64,000 nucleotides of DNA. Source: Anodontia alba (Eukaryota; Mollusca; Bivalvia; Lucinida; Lucinidae). Location: NCBI GenBank assembly GCA_964016985.1, contig OZ024828.1, positions 32,255,129 to 32,319,128 on the forward strand, read 5' to 3'. How positions within the stretch are numbered: the stretch's first letter is position 1; the number at the start of each line of letters is the position of its first letter. Under the pieces are notes generated by a model that did no database searches, was not told the DNA's origin, and worked only from the letters and a program-made list of their open reading frames with translations. Position numbers and translations under genes: made by a program. Of this stretch, positions 55,916-64,000 are shown in pieces.

Positions 55916-56030
55916 GACTTTTATTCTAAATCATGTATATCGGTACCATAAACTCCGCAAACCTATTTCAAAAATTTATAGTTAGAAATAAAGAGCTTTT
56001 ATACAAGATACATGTAATACAGGTGTACTT

Positions 56031-56389
56031 ATTATCATTTGTGGCAACGTTTGATTCTGACAAATACATTTCTCCTTCTAAAGCGTATGATTTAATCTGC
56101 ATTGAACGTTTATGATCTATAAATTTTCAATTACTCTCTTTTATTTTGATTTTCAAACCATGATCATTCGCAGAAAATGATATGATATTTCTTGTAAAGG
56201 ATACAATAATACAGAGACATTCAACTAAAACGTGACTGTGCTAATTTTCTTTACATGTGAGTTTTTATAAGCTAGAAAAAACTTTTCCAAGGGAGATAAA
56301 TGCTGAGACTTCCTGTTTTCTTTCCTACGCAATGAGTCATTTCCGACAAGGCAAATACTCTTAAAGGAAAGAAATTGCCCGAAGAGCGG
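56031..56389. other. No gene; family H-like words near 56290-56330
   Basis: CAAGGGAGATAAATGCTGAG and ACTTCCTGTTTTC resemble an inverted family H end. No exon. Confidence 0.35.
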
Positions 56390-56508
56390 CTATACAACTT
56401 TGAAAAAAAGGTAAACAGACAAAACCAAACAAGCGGAAACCTAAAAAAAGAAACTACGGAAAGCACTAAGATTAGCTCTCTCTTCCCCAAAGGAGGTAAT
56501 CGCAATTA
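56390..56508 (-). repeat. Family D internal fragment, minus strand
   Basis: CACTAAGATTAGCTCTCTCT, TCCCCAAAGGAGGTAATCGC and CAAACAAGCGGAAACC match the middle of family D. Neither end is present. Confidence 0.65.
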
Positions 56509-57144
56509 AGAATTGTATCTGTGTTGTATCAATTGAAGGCGTATTCATTTCCTTTAAATTATGGCGTCAAAAATTCTGCATTTGTGCATGTATTACTGAG
56601 ACAAATTATTTACCCTTACGCATTTATACGGTAGTTTAAGTTGAGGCTACAGTGTTTTGCATCCTTTATGAAAAGGTGCCAACTCTTTGAGAAGTATTTG
56701 CTACCAAATGGATATAATTGGTATGCAGGAAAGTAAACCGAAAGTAAGAAAAGTTATCTTCCCTCCTAAAATAATGGCCACAAATACACATGTACCACGT
56801 GTATCGATTCACCTTAAATGTTACAAAAACAAGATTACATTATGCTTGGAGAAGTTACTATATGGTCACATTTGGCTTAGTCTCCGTTTGCTAGTTATCT
56901 CCTTGTACGTGTTATCTGTCACTGTGTTGCTTCGTGAGTACGCACCACCACCCCCCCCCCCCCCCTCCCGGCAGTATTTTTCTACTATCCAAGGTGATGC
57001 TTCTGTTTCAATTCCTTTTTTGTGTGTGCGTCTGTGGTTTCATATAAGAATTTTGTGTTGCCTCTCATTTATTGGTTCCTCGGGAGAGTATGCGTACTGT
57101 TTGTCAACTATAACACTTTATTATTCTTCTAACTGAAGCTGCTA
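56509..57144. other. No gene; C-run 56949-56966
   Basis: A 149-residue frame at 56687-57136 crosses the C-run and has no recognisable domain; I take it as chance. C-run inside CACCACCACC...TCCCGG. Confidence 0.45.
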
Positions 57145-57735
57145 TATGACTTAAGCCCAGCAAGGCTGCAGGTCCTGACGAATTGAATGTATCGTACTTA
57201 AGAAGGAATGTTTTCAGATCATTCCTCCTATGGTAAAGGTAGTTTTGTCAGAGAGCAATCAAGACTAGGCAGGTCCGTAGGGTTGACATAATGCAAATAA
57301 TACGTATATGCCCTTCCCTCCACCCCCCTTGTACAAGAATGGTGAGCAAAAGACTGCCTCAAATTAAAGCACTATTTCCTTGACTTGTCTACTGTAAAAG
57401 GTCCTGGAGCACATAGTTGCATTAAACCTAGTTACTTATCTGAACTCTCATCACACATTTTACGACCTGCTGCATGACTTTAGAGCAAAGAGTACTTGTG
57501 AAACACAGGTGGTTATGCTGGGGGAGGACAGGTCTTGAAATGCCACAGAATAGCGACAGACAGACCTAATCTTAGTAGACTTAAGTAATGTTTCCGATAA
57601 GGTCAGTCATGAAAAAATTGCTCCAATATCTTCACCGATAAGGCATTCTTGGCATGTTCTCCAGTGGATTAAAAGCCGTTCCCTCAAATCGGACACATCA
57701 TGTTCTTTTAGAAAAGAAAACTTCACACGTAGCTT
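57145..57735 (+). pseudogene. LINE reverse transcriptase palm fragment
   Basis: LKPSKAAGPDELN (57150-57188), LYKNGEQKTASN (about 57330-57365), SLTCLL, KVLEHIVALNLVTYLNSHH, FRAKSTCETQ, DLILVDLSNVSDKVSHEK, and HVLQWIKSRS follow the standard order of LINE RT blocks. They correspond to KAAGPD, the YRPISLT region, the H..Q.GFR.....C..Q region, and D.SKAFD. Several stops and frame changes break it; the SKAFD motif reads SNVSD. Ends where family D copy 6 begins at 57745. Jockey/CR1-like group is the likeliest class. Confidence 0.85.
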
Positions 57736-57744
57736 ACCTTCCAG

Positions 57745-57978
57745 AAAAAGGTAAGAGAAAAGTCTAGGGAGTGCCACAATCACAAACCGCAGCCCTTTCC
57801 AGACACCAAGAGGAAGAGGAAACCGATAAAGCCAAATAAGCACAAATCGAACAAACGTACGAAAAACACTAAGATTAGCACTTTTCCCAAATCGAAGTAA
57901 TCGCAATGCTGAAAGGACTGAAAAACACAAGACTAAAGTAACACAAGGTTAAGACATAAAACAAATCGCCTCGCAGAG
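57745..57978 (-). repeat. Family D copy 6, minus strand (5'-truncated)
   Basis: AAAAAGGTAAGAGAAAAGTC begins the reverse complement of the shared 3' end; the copy stops at CGCCTCGCAGAGATC. It lies directly against the LINE RT fragment. Confidence 0.8.
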
Positions 57979-58149
57979 ATCACATACAATTAAAGGTAAG
58001 GGTATGACCATGGAGTCTGCTTAGCTCCCATAACCAACTTTATACTTGGCCTCAGTAAAGTAAATAAGAGGTATAATAGAATCAGATCGACATCAAGCCA
58101 CCAACACTAAAGGGAAAGAGAGACACAATATAAACAGACGGCATGCATA
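57979..58149. other. Spacer between two head-to-tail family D copies
   Basis: No feature recognised. It separates copies 6 and 7, which have the same orientation. Confidence 0.4.
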
Positions 58150-58810
58150 AAAAAGGTAAGAGAAAAGTCCAGTGAGTGTCACAATCACAAACCGCAGCCC
58201 TTCCCAGACCCCAAGAGGAAGAGGGAATCGACAAATCCAAACAAGCACAAATCGAACAAACGTACGAAAAGCACTAAGATTAGCTCTCTCTTCCCAAGCA
58301 AGGTAATCGCAATACTAAAAGGACTGAAAAACACAAGAACAAAATGACACACGGAAAGACATACAACAAATCACCTCGTAGAATAAACCACAAAGCAACA
58401 AAGAGTAAGACTAACATCGGGACCACCGCCTTAGAACGGTCAGTAGAGAAAACCGCCGGGGGTTTAAAGCACTTTTACAGCTAACTAACTTCACCCTGGG
58501 TCCCGATGCTACTCTTAATACAGAAACACATAAAAATTCGGTTCGCATAAAGGCTCCCAACTTAGTCAATGCATCAAAGCAAAAACATAAAAATCAAATT
58601 AATCACTATAATAAACAAAGACGAGTACTCAAGGCTGTATGCCAGAGTAAATGAAAACCAATTGTTGAACCACGGCGGGCCAAACCAAAGACATATCATC
58701 AAGCCCCAACCCACTGGTTAAAGTATTACGAAGAGACTGTCATTGAGTTAGAGGCCCGAACCGCCGTCGTGCAATTAAAGAGTGAAGCATAGCCATCAAC
58801 AATGATAGTT
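58150..58810 (-). repeat. Family D copy 7, minus strand (near full length)
   Basis: From AAAAAGGTAAGAGAAAAGTC through AGGTAATCGCAATACTAAAAG, AACGGTCAGTAGAGAAAACC, TAACTTCACCCTGGGTCCCG and GGGCCAAACCAAAGACATAT to TGAAGCATAGCCATCAAC. With copy 2 it defines a ~680-bp consensus. Its hydrophobic frame is broken by a lost G. Confidence 0.85.
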
Positions 58811-59134
58811 GGCAGCTCTTTCCCAAATAGGTGAGAGCTCTGTTACCCAAACTTCACTTAATATATAATCAACGTACAGAATCATGATAAAAAAACATTA
58901 GAAAATTAAACACTACATAACAATTAACAGACACTAACACAATGAAAGTACTGCCTTGGAACGGTCAGTAGTGAATTACTGGTGGTAGATGGGGGCGGGG
59001 GAGGGGGGGGGGAGAGCTTAAGCTTAGATTTACGGGATCCCAACTGTCCCTCACAGCTTCCATAGAGATGAAAACATGTTATCTTTGTCCGTGTGTAGAT
59101 CTTCTATCTCGTCCATGAATCATTACGGGCAACA
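58811..59134. other. No gene; G-rich run 58989-59012
   Basis: GATGGGGGCGGGGGAGG-type run close to the family E copy on the right, and probably its eroded G-rich part. No exon. Confidence 0.4.
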
Positions 59135-59290
59135 GATAAATCACAGATAAATAAACGTCAAAACGATTATCATTGGAAACAAAGAACATATTACAGATAA
59201 GAAAATGGGAGTCTCGGTTTTAATGAGACCCTTCATAAGCAGTAATGAAGTTTGCAACGCTGCTTACATCCTCTAGAGTATACATAAGCA
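59135..59290 (-). repeat. Family E copy, minus strand
   Basis: AAACGTCAAAACGATTATCA, TTGGAAACAAAGAACATATT, GGGAGTCTCGGTTTTAATGA and CATAAGCAGTAATGAAGTTT are the reverse complement of the core at 40515-40720. Confidence 0.75.
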
Positions 59291-59680
59291 GAACTCCAGC
59301 CTTAAATGCAGCAAAGATGAGGACTCAACAGAAACAACGTGCTGCGGCATTTGGAGATACCTTGGCTGTCAAACCGCACTACTGGAATACTGGAGCTAAA
59401 AAAAAAAAAAAAAAAAAAACACCAATTGAATCCCGGTGAGCCGAAAAACAGTCAAAGCGAGGTCCGGCCCTGGCCAACATGAATAGGTTTAGTGATATTT
59501 TCTTTTCACTTTCCTTATCTCAAGATTTGAAAATAGCTGCATATCGATCCAGACGATGCATGTAAAGTCGATTTTCCCTGACCATGATTCTAAACAAAAC
59601 TCTTCGAACTGGCAGTTTATATTCTACCTGTACCTCTAAGAACACTATCAAATGCTTACATAGTGGGAACTAATTCACAT
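59291..59680. other. No gene; A-run 59399-59419
   Basis: An A-run of about 21 bases. No exon or tRNA head found upstream of it. Confidence 0.4.
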
Positions 59681-61343
59681 TATTGTCCCCCGCCTTTTTC
59701 GAAGAAAAGTGGAGGGACACTGTTTTTGGTTTTCCGTGGGGCGTGGTGCGTGGTGCGTGGTTCCGAGTTTTTAGTAGGTACTTTGTCCCCTTAACTCCTC
59801 CCACAGTTTTTGTCCGATCCTTTTGAAACTTTACAGGTGTTTTTAGGATGGTCTGAAGATTTGCATGTTTTTTTTTTTTCAGAATCCTGAAATAAATTTT
59901 TATCACTTTTTTCGCATTTTTAACTTAGACATTTTTTGAGTTCTAATATTACAGAAGTCTATAGGGAGCAGGTACCTTGTCCTCTTAACTCCTCCCACAG
60001 TTTTTGTCCGATCCTTTTGAAACTTTACAGGTGTTTTAAGGATGGTCTGAAGATTTGCATGTGTTTTTTTCAGAATCCTGAAATAATTTTTTATTACTTT
60101 TTCCGCATTTCTAACAGACATTTTTTGAGTTCTAATATTACAGAAGTCTATAGGGAGTAGGTACCTTGTCCCCTTAACTCCTCCCACAGTTTTTGGCCGA
60201 TTCTTTTGAAACTTTACATGGGCTTTTAGAATGGCCTGAAGATATGCATGTGGTTTTTTCAGAATCCTGAAATTATTTTTTAAAACTTTTTACATGTTTT
60301 GAACTTAGACATTTTTTGAGTTCTAATATTACAGAAGTCTATAGGGAGTAGGTACCTTGTCCCCTTAACTCCTCCAACAGTTTTTGACCGATCCTTTTGA
60401 AACTTTACGTGGGCTTTTAGGATGGCCTGAAAATATGCAGGTGGATTTTTCAGAATCCTGAAATATTTTTTTATTACTTTTTCTGCATTTTTAACTTAGA
60501 CATTTTTTGAGTTCTAATATTACAGAAGTGTATAGGGTGCAGGTACCTTGTCCCCTTAACTCCTCCCACAGTTTTTGACTGATCCTTTTGAAACTTTACA
60601 GGTGCTTTAAGGATGATCTGAAAATATGCATGTGTTTTTTTTCAGAATCCTGAAATTATTTTTTAAACTTTTTACTTGTTTTGAACTTAGACATTTTTTG
60701 AGTTCTAATATTACAGAAGACTATAGGAAGTAGGTACCTTGTCCCCTTAACTCCTCCAACAGTTTTTGACCGATCCTTTTGAAACTTTACGTGGGCTTTT
60801 AGGATGGCCTGAAAATATGCAGGTGGATTTTTCAGAATCCTGAAATATTTTTTTATTACTTTTTCTGCATTTTTAACTTAGACATTTTTTGAGTTCTAAT
60901 ATTACAGAAGTGTATAGGGTGCAGGTACCTTGTCCCCTTAACTCCTCCGAAAGTTTTTGTCCGATCCTTTTGAAACTTTACAAGGGCTTTTAGGATGGCC
61001 TGAAGATATGCAAGTGTTTTTTTCAGAATCCTGAAATAATTTTTACCACATTTTCTGCATTTTTAACTTAGACATTTTTTGAGTTCTAATACTACAGAAG
61101 CGTATAGGGAGTAGGTACCTTGACCCCGTAACTCCTACCACAGTTTTAAGCCGATCCTTTGAAACTTTACAGGTGCTTTAAGGATGGTCTGAAGATATGC
61201 ATGTGGTTTTTTTCAGAATCTTGAAATTATTTTTTATCACTGGTTTCCTGCTTCAATACTCAGGTAATTGATACAGGACCAATGGTCCTCTGGTTAACTT
61301 TACCATTTTTAACACCTCAAATAAAAATAAGGCGGGGACATAA
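59681..61343. mobile_element. Satellite-bearing element bounded by short inverted repeats
   Basis: Left TATTGTCCCCCGCCTTTTT and right AAATAAGGCGGGGACATAA are inverted with small differences. Between them lie eight ~191-bp tandem units (59777-61235) plus unique flanks (CGTGGTGCGTGGTGCGTGG on the left). Internal satellites inside a bounded element are known from some bivalve repeats (pearl-type), but I cannot confirm membership. Confidence 0.6.
59777..61235. repeat. Eight ~191-bp tandem satellite units
   Basis: GGTACCTTGTCCCCTTAACT starts units at about 59777 (as GGTACTTTG), 59971, 60160, 60351, 60542, 60733, 60924 and 61114, spacing 189-194 bp. Each has CTCCCACAGTTTTTG, CGATCCTTTTGAAACTTTAC, CAGAATCCTGAAAT and ACATTTTTTGAGTTCTAATA. 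Units starting 60351 and 60733 are almost identical, as are their tails to 60542 and 60924. Confidence 0.95.
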
Positions 61344-61884
61344 ATTCCCCATGGAATTTGCTTGTTGTACATGGTTTAAACAGTATCTTATTGAAACCAT
61401 TCTGACAATAATACAAATACAAGCATATGGTACAGGATGTGATGGTAAACAAAAGCTTGCGTGAATCATTTTCTGCGACAATGTGTAACATACAGTATAT
61501 ATCTGATAATGAGGGTACTAAATACAGAGAGAGAGAGAAAAAGAGAGAGAGAGAGAGAGAGAGATGTATATCAAATATATAAGCGAGTTCTAAATAAATA
61601 AGCCAGACGAGAATTTATGGCATAAAGTGATGATATAGAATTCTTCTGGTATAAGAGTGAAGTGCATTTGGTATTTATATAAACCAAGATTACTACATTG
61701 ATTAAACTATAAGCCTTACCGATATGTTCGAAATATATAATAATAAGGATATAAAATAAATAACAAACGGTTGTAAATATGATCGTCCTTTCTATCCTGT
61801 GCGCTCTTAGGAGGTGCGTTCCTGAAAACTTCTAGGCTGGTTTCGAGTCACCTCTTTTGAAAATAGTCATTTAGTAGTCTCGGG
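61344..61884. other. No gene; (GA)n 61528-61563
   Basis: GA-rich microsatellite with one AAA interruption. No exon. Confidence 0.5.
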
Positions 61885-62579
61885 CTAGTCATGTGAATCG
61901 TCCGGAGTTAAGGATGTATTCTTGTACTTGAATAAAAAAGAGCTTCGTTTTCGTGTATTTTTTATCATCAATATCGAACAAAAATCACGAGACGTATAAG
62001 TATATAAATTATCAAGTAAGTAACGTGTTCTCTCGGCCGCGAACCTGGGGCAGTCAAAGAAGAAATGATACGGGTTTTCGAAAGTTCCGCACTGACAAGA
62101 GGGATCAGGTACGATGTTCTTCCTGAACAGGTGAGAGTTTAGCAAGCCACATTCCTTTCGTAATCTTAAATGAAGTATCTGACTTTCTCCTGAGTCGATG
62201 TTATAAATTTTAGGCGGTTTTACTTGATTTCTGTCTAACTGAATTGTAAAATATGTGACTGAAGTAAATTGCTTAATGTCATCTGACAGATTATTCCATG
62301 TCCGAATTGTTGCTGGGAAAATGAATTATAAAAAGAGGATTTGAGTCAGCGGGGATCGTTCGGATATTGGTTGATTTTTCGGGGATTATATCTAGCTGTA
62401 TTCTGTATGTAAGGAGGAACAAGATTGGCAAGATTGTTATGCGTGAGTTCGTTCAAAATTTGGTAGAAAATGGCCAGTTTATATTTATGTATACGGCATA
62501 GAAGCGATTCCCAGCCTTGTTTTGTAAACAACTTTTCAATGCTACATAGTTTCGTAGCGCCAGTGCAGAGATCAAACAT
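61885..62579 (-). pseudogene. LINE C-terminal region pseudogene
   Basis: Read on the minus strand: CTGATKLCSIEKLFTKQGWE, LLCRIHKYKLAIFYQILNEL, VPPYIQNTARYNPRK, then a stop, FPATIRTWNNLSDDIKQF, GESQILHLRLRKECGLLNSH and CQCGTFENPYHFFFDCPRF. This is the usual order of the post-RT region of CR1/jockey-like LINEs, including the CxCG...H...C zinc-binding-like motif at the end. At least one stop and missing upstream RT show it is broken. Its 5' side ends at a hairpin (62576-62700). Confidence 0.85.
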
Positions 62580-62700
62580 GATTTTTCATGCATTAACATT
62601 CGCCAGGTCCCATGGGAGGTGTTGAAAACCGAGGTCGAGGACGCGGTTTTCAACACCTTCCAAGGAACCTGGCGAATGTTAATGCATTGAAAAACCATGT
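62576..62700. repeat. 125-bp hairpin at the broken end of the LINE fragment
   Basis: ACATGATTTTTCATGCATTA, ACATTCGCCAGGTCC and GTTGAAAACCG (62576-62631) pair with 62644-62700 with a few mismatches; loop AGGTCGAGGACG. The LINE frame is lost exactly at its left edge. Confidence 0.85.
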
Positions 62701-63059
62701 CCGATCGCTATTATTGCATAAAAACTGAACAATTTGCTACATTTCATATTATTTCTTGCACTCTTGCACTATGTTGTTTCGCCTTTTGACTGATGTCTCG
62801 TGAACGCAGTTTCACAGACTATGCTCGTTCTAGGGCCGGGCAGTACACATCTCGTAACGGCAGCAAATATGTGGCCCAGGTATGATCATATTAAAAGTTG
62901 CAAGGTCGTGCATTAACAGCGCGTAAATTACTTGATTAATACACGGCTTTTCGCTGGTTAATGCACGACTGTTATTAACATGCGACACTACTTTTTATGC
63001 AATAATAATAATCCTTGCAGCTTCAACATTGACAGATTTAAGTTGTTTCTTTCTTTCGG
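62701..63059. other. No gene; small inverted words near 62900-62990
   Basis: GTGCATTAACAGCGCGTAA and GGTTAATGCACGACTGTTATTAACATG share inverted TTAATGCAC words, which could be a decayed MITE. No exon. Confidence 0.35.
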
Positions 63060-63835
63060 CCAAGCAATTATCTCAGACTACATCACAATATTCGAGAAGT
63101 GGACGTATGAACATAACATTTTTTTTTCCAACGAGTTCCGACTGACTCTAAACTTCAATGTACGTATTAGGTTCTATCTTACCAAAGCTTTTGACGAAAT
63201 ACCTTGGATATGACTGGACCATGTACACGCCATTGCATTTTATTGAACATACTACGAGTAAAACAGGGCCAAAACATAACAAAGTTGTTAGCTAACTGAA
63301 TTTTAAATTTCAACCTTGCAATTTGGCAAATACATTGCTATTGTTTGCTGAAAAACTTTGAGAAACGTTTTGTATTACAAAAGTTATTTGCAAATAAATA
63401 GGTAAGCAAAGAAAGTTGTTCTAAGTATTTGGGAGTAATGATAAATAACAGCGTACCTTGAATGACCATATGCAGAAAACGGTTACGTTTGCCGACAGAA
63501 TGCTTTTCATTAAGAACAATGTACGTATAAAGAACCAAAACATTCGAGAAATAATCTACAAAACCTTAGCACGCCCCATCTTTTAGTATTAATTCTCATT
63601 TGGAGTCCCCATACCAAAGCCCATATTAACAAAATTGAAATTGACACAGCCACTAGCAGTAGCTTTAAGTCAAATCTATACAGTTGCCGACTACTACAAA
63701 TACATTTTCTTCCCCCTTGGCATTGTCCTGTCGAACATACTACCACAAGAGAAAAAAATGCTGCCAAACCTGGAATCGTTCAGAGTGGTAGTCAGTGCGT
63801 TTACTCCGGCCTTAAGAACACCGGAAACCTGAACA
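63060..63835 (+). pseudogene. LINE reverse transcriptase and C-terminal remnants
   Basis: The strong part is 63415-63835: KYLGVMINN, NDHMQKTVTFADRMLFIKN, IKNQNIREIIYKTLARPIF, IWSPHTKAHINKIEI and FFPLGIVLSNILPQ, SFRVVVSAFTPALRT. That matches the order KYLGV, NxHI, NLK.., K.YK.LVRP, W.PH, FFPRTI..WN.LP of LINE C-termini, with frame shifts and a deletion. A weaker block at 63060-63213 (YEHNIFFSNEFR, LTKAFDEIPW) could be the RT region of the same copy, separated by a possible family C remnant at 63255-63365. Confidence 0.7.
63255..63365. mobile_element. Possible eroded family C half
   Basis: CAGGGCC, AACAAAGTTGTTAGCTAACT, GCAAATACATTGCTATTGTT and TGCTGAAAAA follow the left half of family C copy 2. 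The hairpin and right end are missing. Confidence 0.4.
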
Positions 63836-63913
63836 TAAATCCCATCGAGGGAACGTTGCAGTATTAGAAAAGAAAGAGGAGAAAGGTCTTTTACATGGTA
63901 AGGAACAATAGAT

Positions 63914-64000
63914 AAAAAAAAGGTAAGAGAAAAGTCCTGGGATTGTCACAATCACAAACCGCAGCCCTTCCCAGACCCCAAGAGGAAGAGGAAACCGACA
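63914..64000 (-). repeat. Family D copy 8, minus strand, cut by the window edge
   Basis: AAAAAAAGGTAAGAGAAAAG, TTGTCACAATCACAAACCGC and CCAAGAGGAAGAGGAAACCG. It has the same shared 3' end as the other copies and runs off the window. Confidence 0.85.

Larger units (their letters stand above)
54334..56030 (+). pseudogene. Reverse transcriptase pseudogene (LYW / VGIPMGTNC / YLDD class)
   Basis: In order: FPTLYW (two copies because of the tandem duplication at 54334-54790), RFIANFNSC, LLTSC (near 54790-54850), FRASSLSTYNFSTFYTT (about 54970-55015), NNLIREK, VGIPMGTNC (55236-55262), LFLFCYEK, SKYLDNL, VYPSELQLNKTN, KRDDFDFEIVNF, GVYISQLIR, and YRYHKLRKPISK near 55950. This order matches a RT class common in invertebrate genomes that I recall as Penelope-like or a related non-LTR type. 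The catalytic pair reads LDN, not LDD, with a stop after it; several frameshifts and a family E insertion (55715-55915) confirm it is dead. Confidence 0.8.

Noticed and set aside
56687..57136. 149-residue plus-strand frame
   Set aside because: Longest frame nearby but with no recognisable domain, and it runs through a C-run giving poly-proline. Likely chance.
59670..60187. Minus-strand frames of 78 and 94 residues with repeated TILKTPVKFQKDRTKTVGG
   Set aside because: They are translations of the 191-bp satellite. The unit length is not a stable multiple of three and frames break between units.

Overview
The window reads as a repeat-dense stretch of a eukaryotic, probably marine invertebrate, genome. 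AT-rich sequence, long homopolymer and dinucleotide tracts, tRNA-derived SINEs, many short inverted-repeat elements and broken LINE-type reverse transcriptases all point that way. A palindromic repeat pairing GATCAGCCTGCGCA with its complement, and SINEs ending in a GGCYGTAAAACCYAAAT-type tail, remind me of bivalve mollusc genomes. That is recall, not a search result, so the taxon is tentative. I see no bacterial-style genes, no CRISPR array, no rRNA and no convincing functional tRNA.

Host coding content is close to nil. The one candidate host exon is on the minus strand at 7057-7373: an open frame of about 104 codons with ordinary protein composition, an AG acceptor at its 5' edge and a stop at its 3' end. 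I do not recognise the protein. All other recognisable coding sequence belongs to mobile elements and is broken: a mariner-type transposase N-terminus (10702-11034, minus), a RT pseudogene of the LYW...VGIPMGTNC...YLDD class (54334-56030, plus) with a second fragment of the same class (52200-52446), a LINE RT palm fragment (57145-57735, plus), and two LINE C-terminal fragments (61885-62579, minus; 63060-63835, plus).

Most of the window is made of about a dozen repeat families, which I letter for reference. A: ten ~270-bp elements with ACGAAAACA termini around a long central hairpin. B: pogo-like elements with CAGTCGAAC termini and TA flanks. C: ~245-bp elements ending GGGCCCAGTTGTTC. D: eight or more variably 5'-truncated copies sharing one 3' end (CTTTTCTCTTACC plus a T run). 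E: a dispersed repeat with an AATAAAACCGAG block. F: the palindromic GATCAG...GCGCA family. G: TTAA-flanked inverted-repeat elements. H: a poorly bounded AGGAAGT family. I, J and K: single inverted-repeat or foldback elements. L: a second pogo-like type ending in GAGTCGACTGTA. There are also a 2.8-kb element with 12-bp inverted ends (33074-35880), a ~191-bp satellite inside an inverted-repeat-bounded element (59681-61343), and a 1279-bp insertion (4417-5695).

Layout: 1-7000 holds F, C and a ~700-bp tandem duplication, one copy of which was split by the 1279-bp insertion. 7057-8380 holds the putative terminal exon and a SINE. 10000-31500 is dominated by A, B, C, G, I, J and K elements. 31900-39400 holds D copies, the 2.8-kb element and SINEs. 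40000-51500 holds A, B, E and F copies. 52000-64000 is a graveyard of retroelements plus the satellite element.

The most interesting structural signal is that families A and B, whose termini are unrelated, share one central hairpin core. The two versions differ by paired changes that keep both stems perfect. Several insertions can also be read against their own empty sites because they landed in tandemly duplicated DNA.
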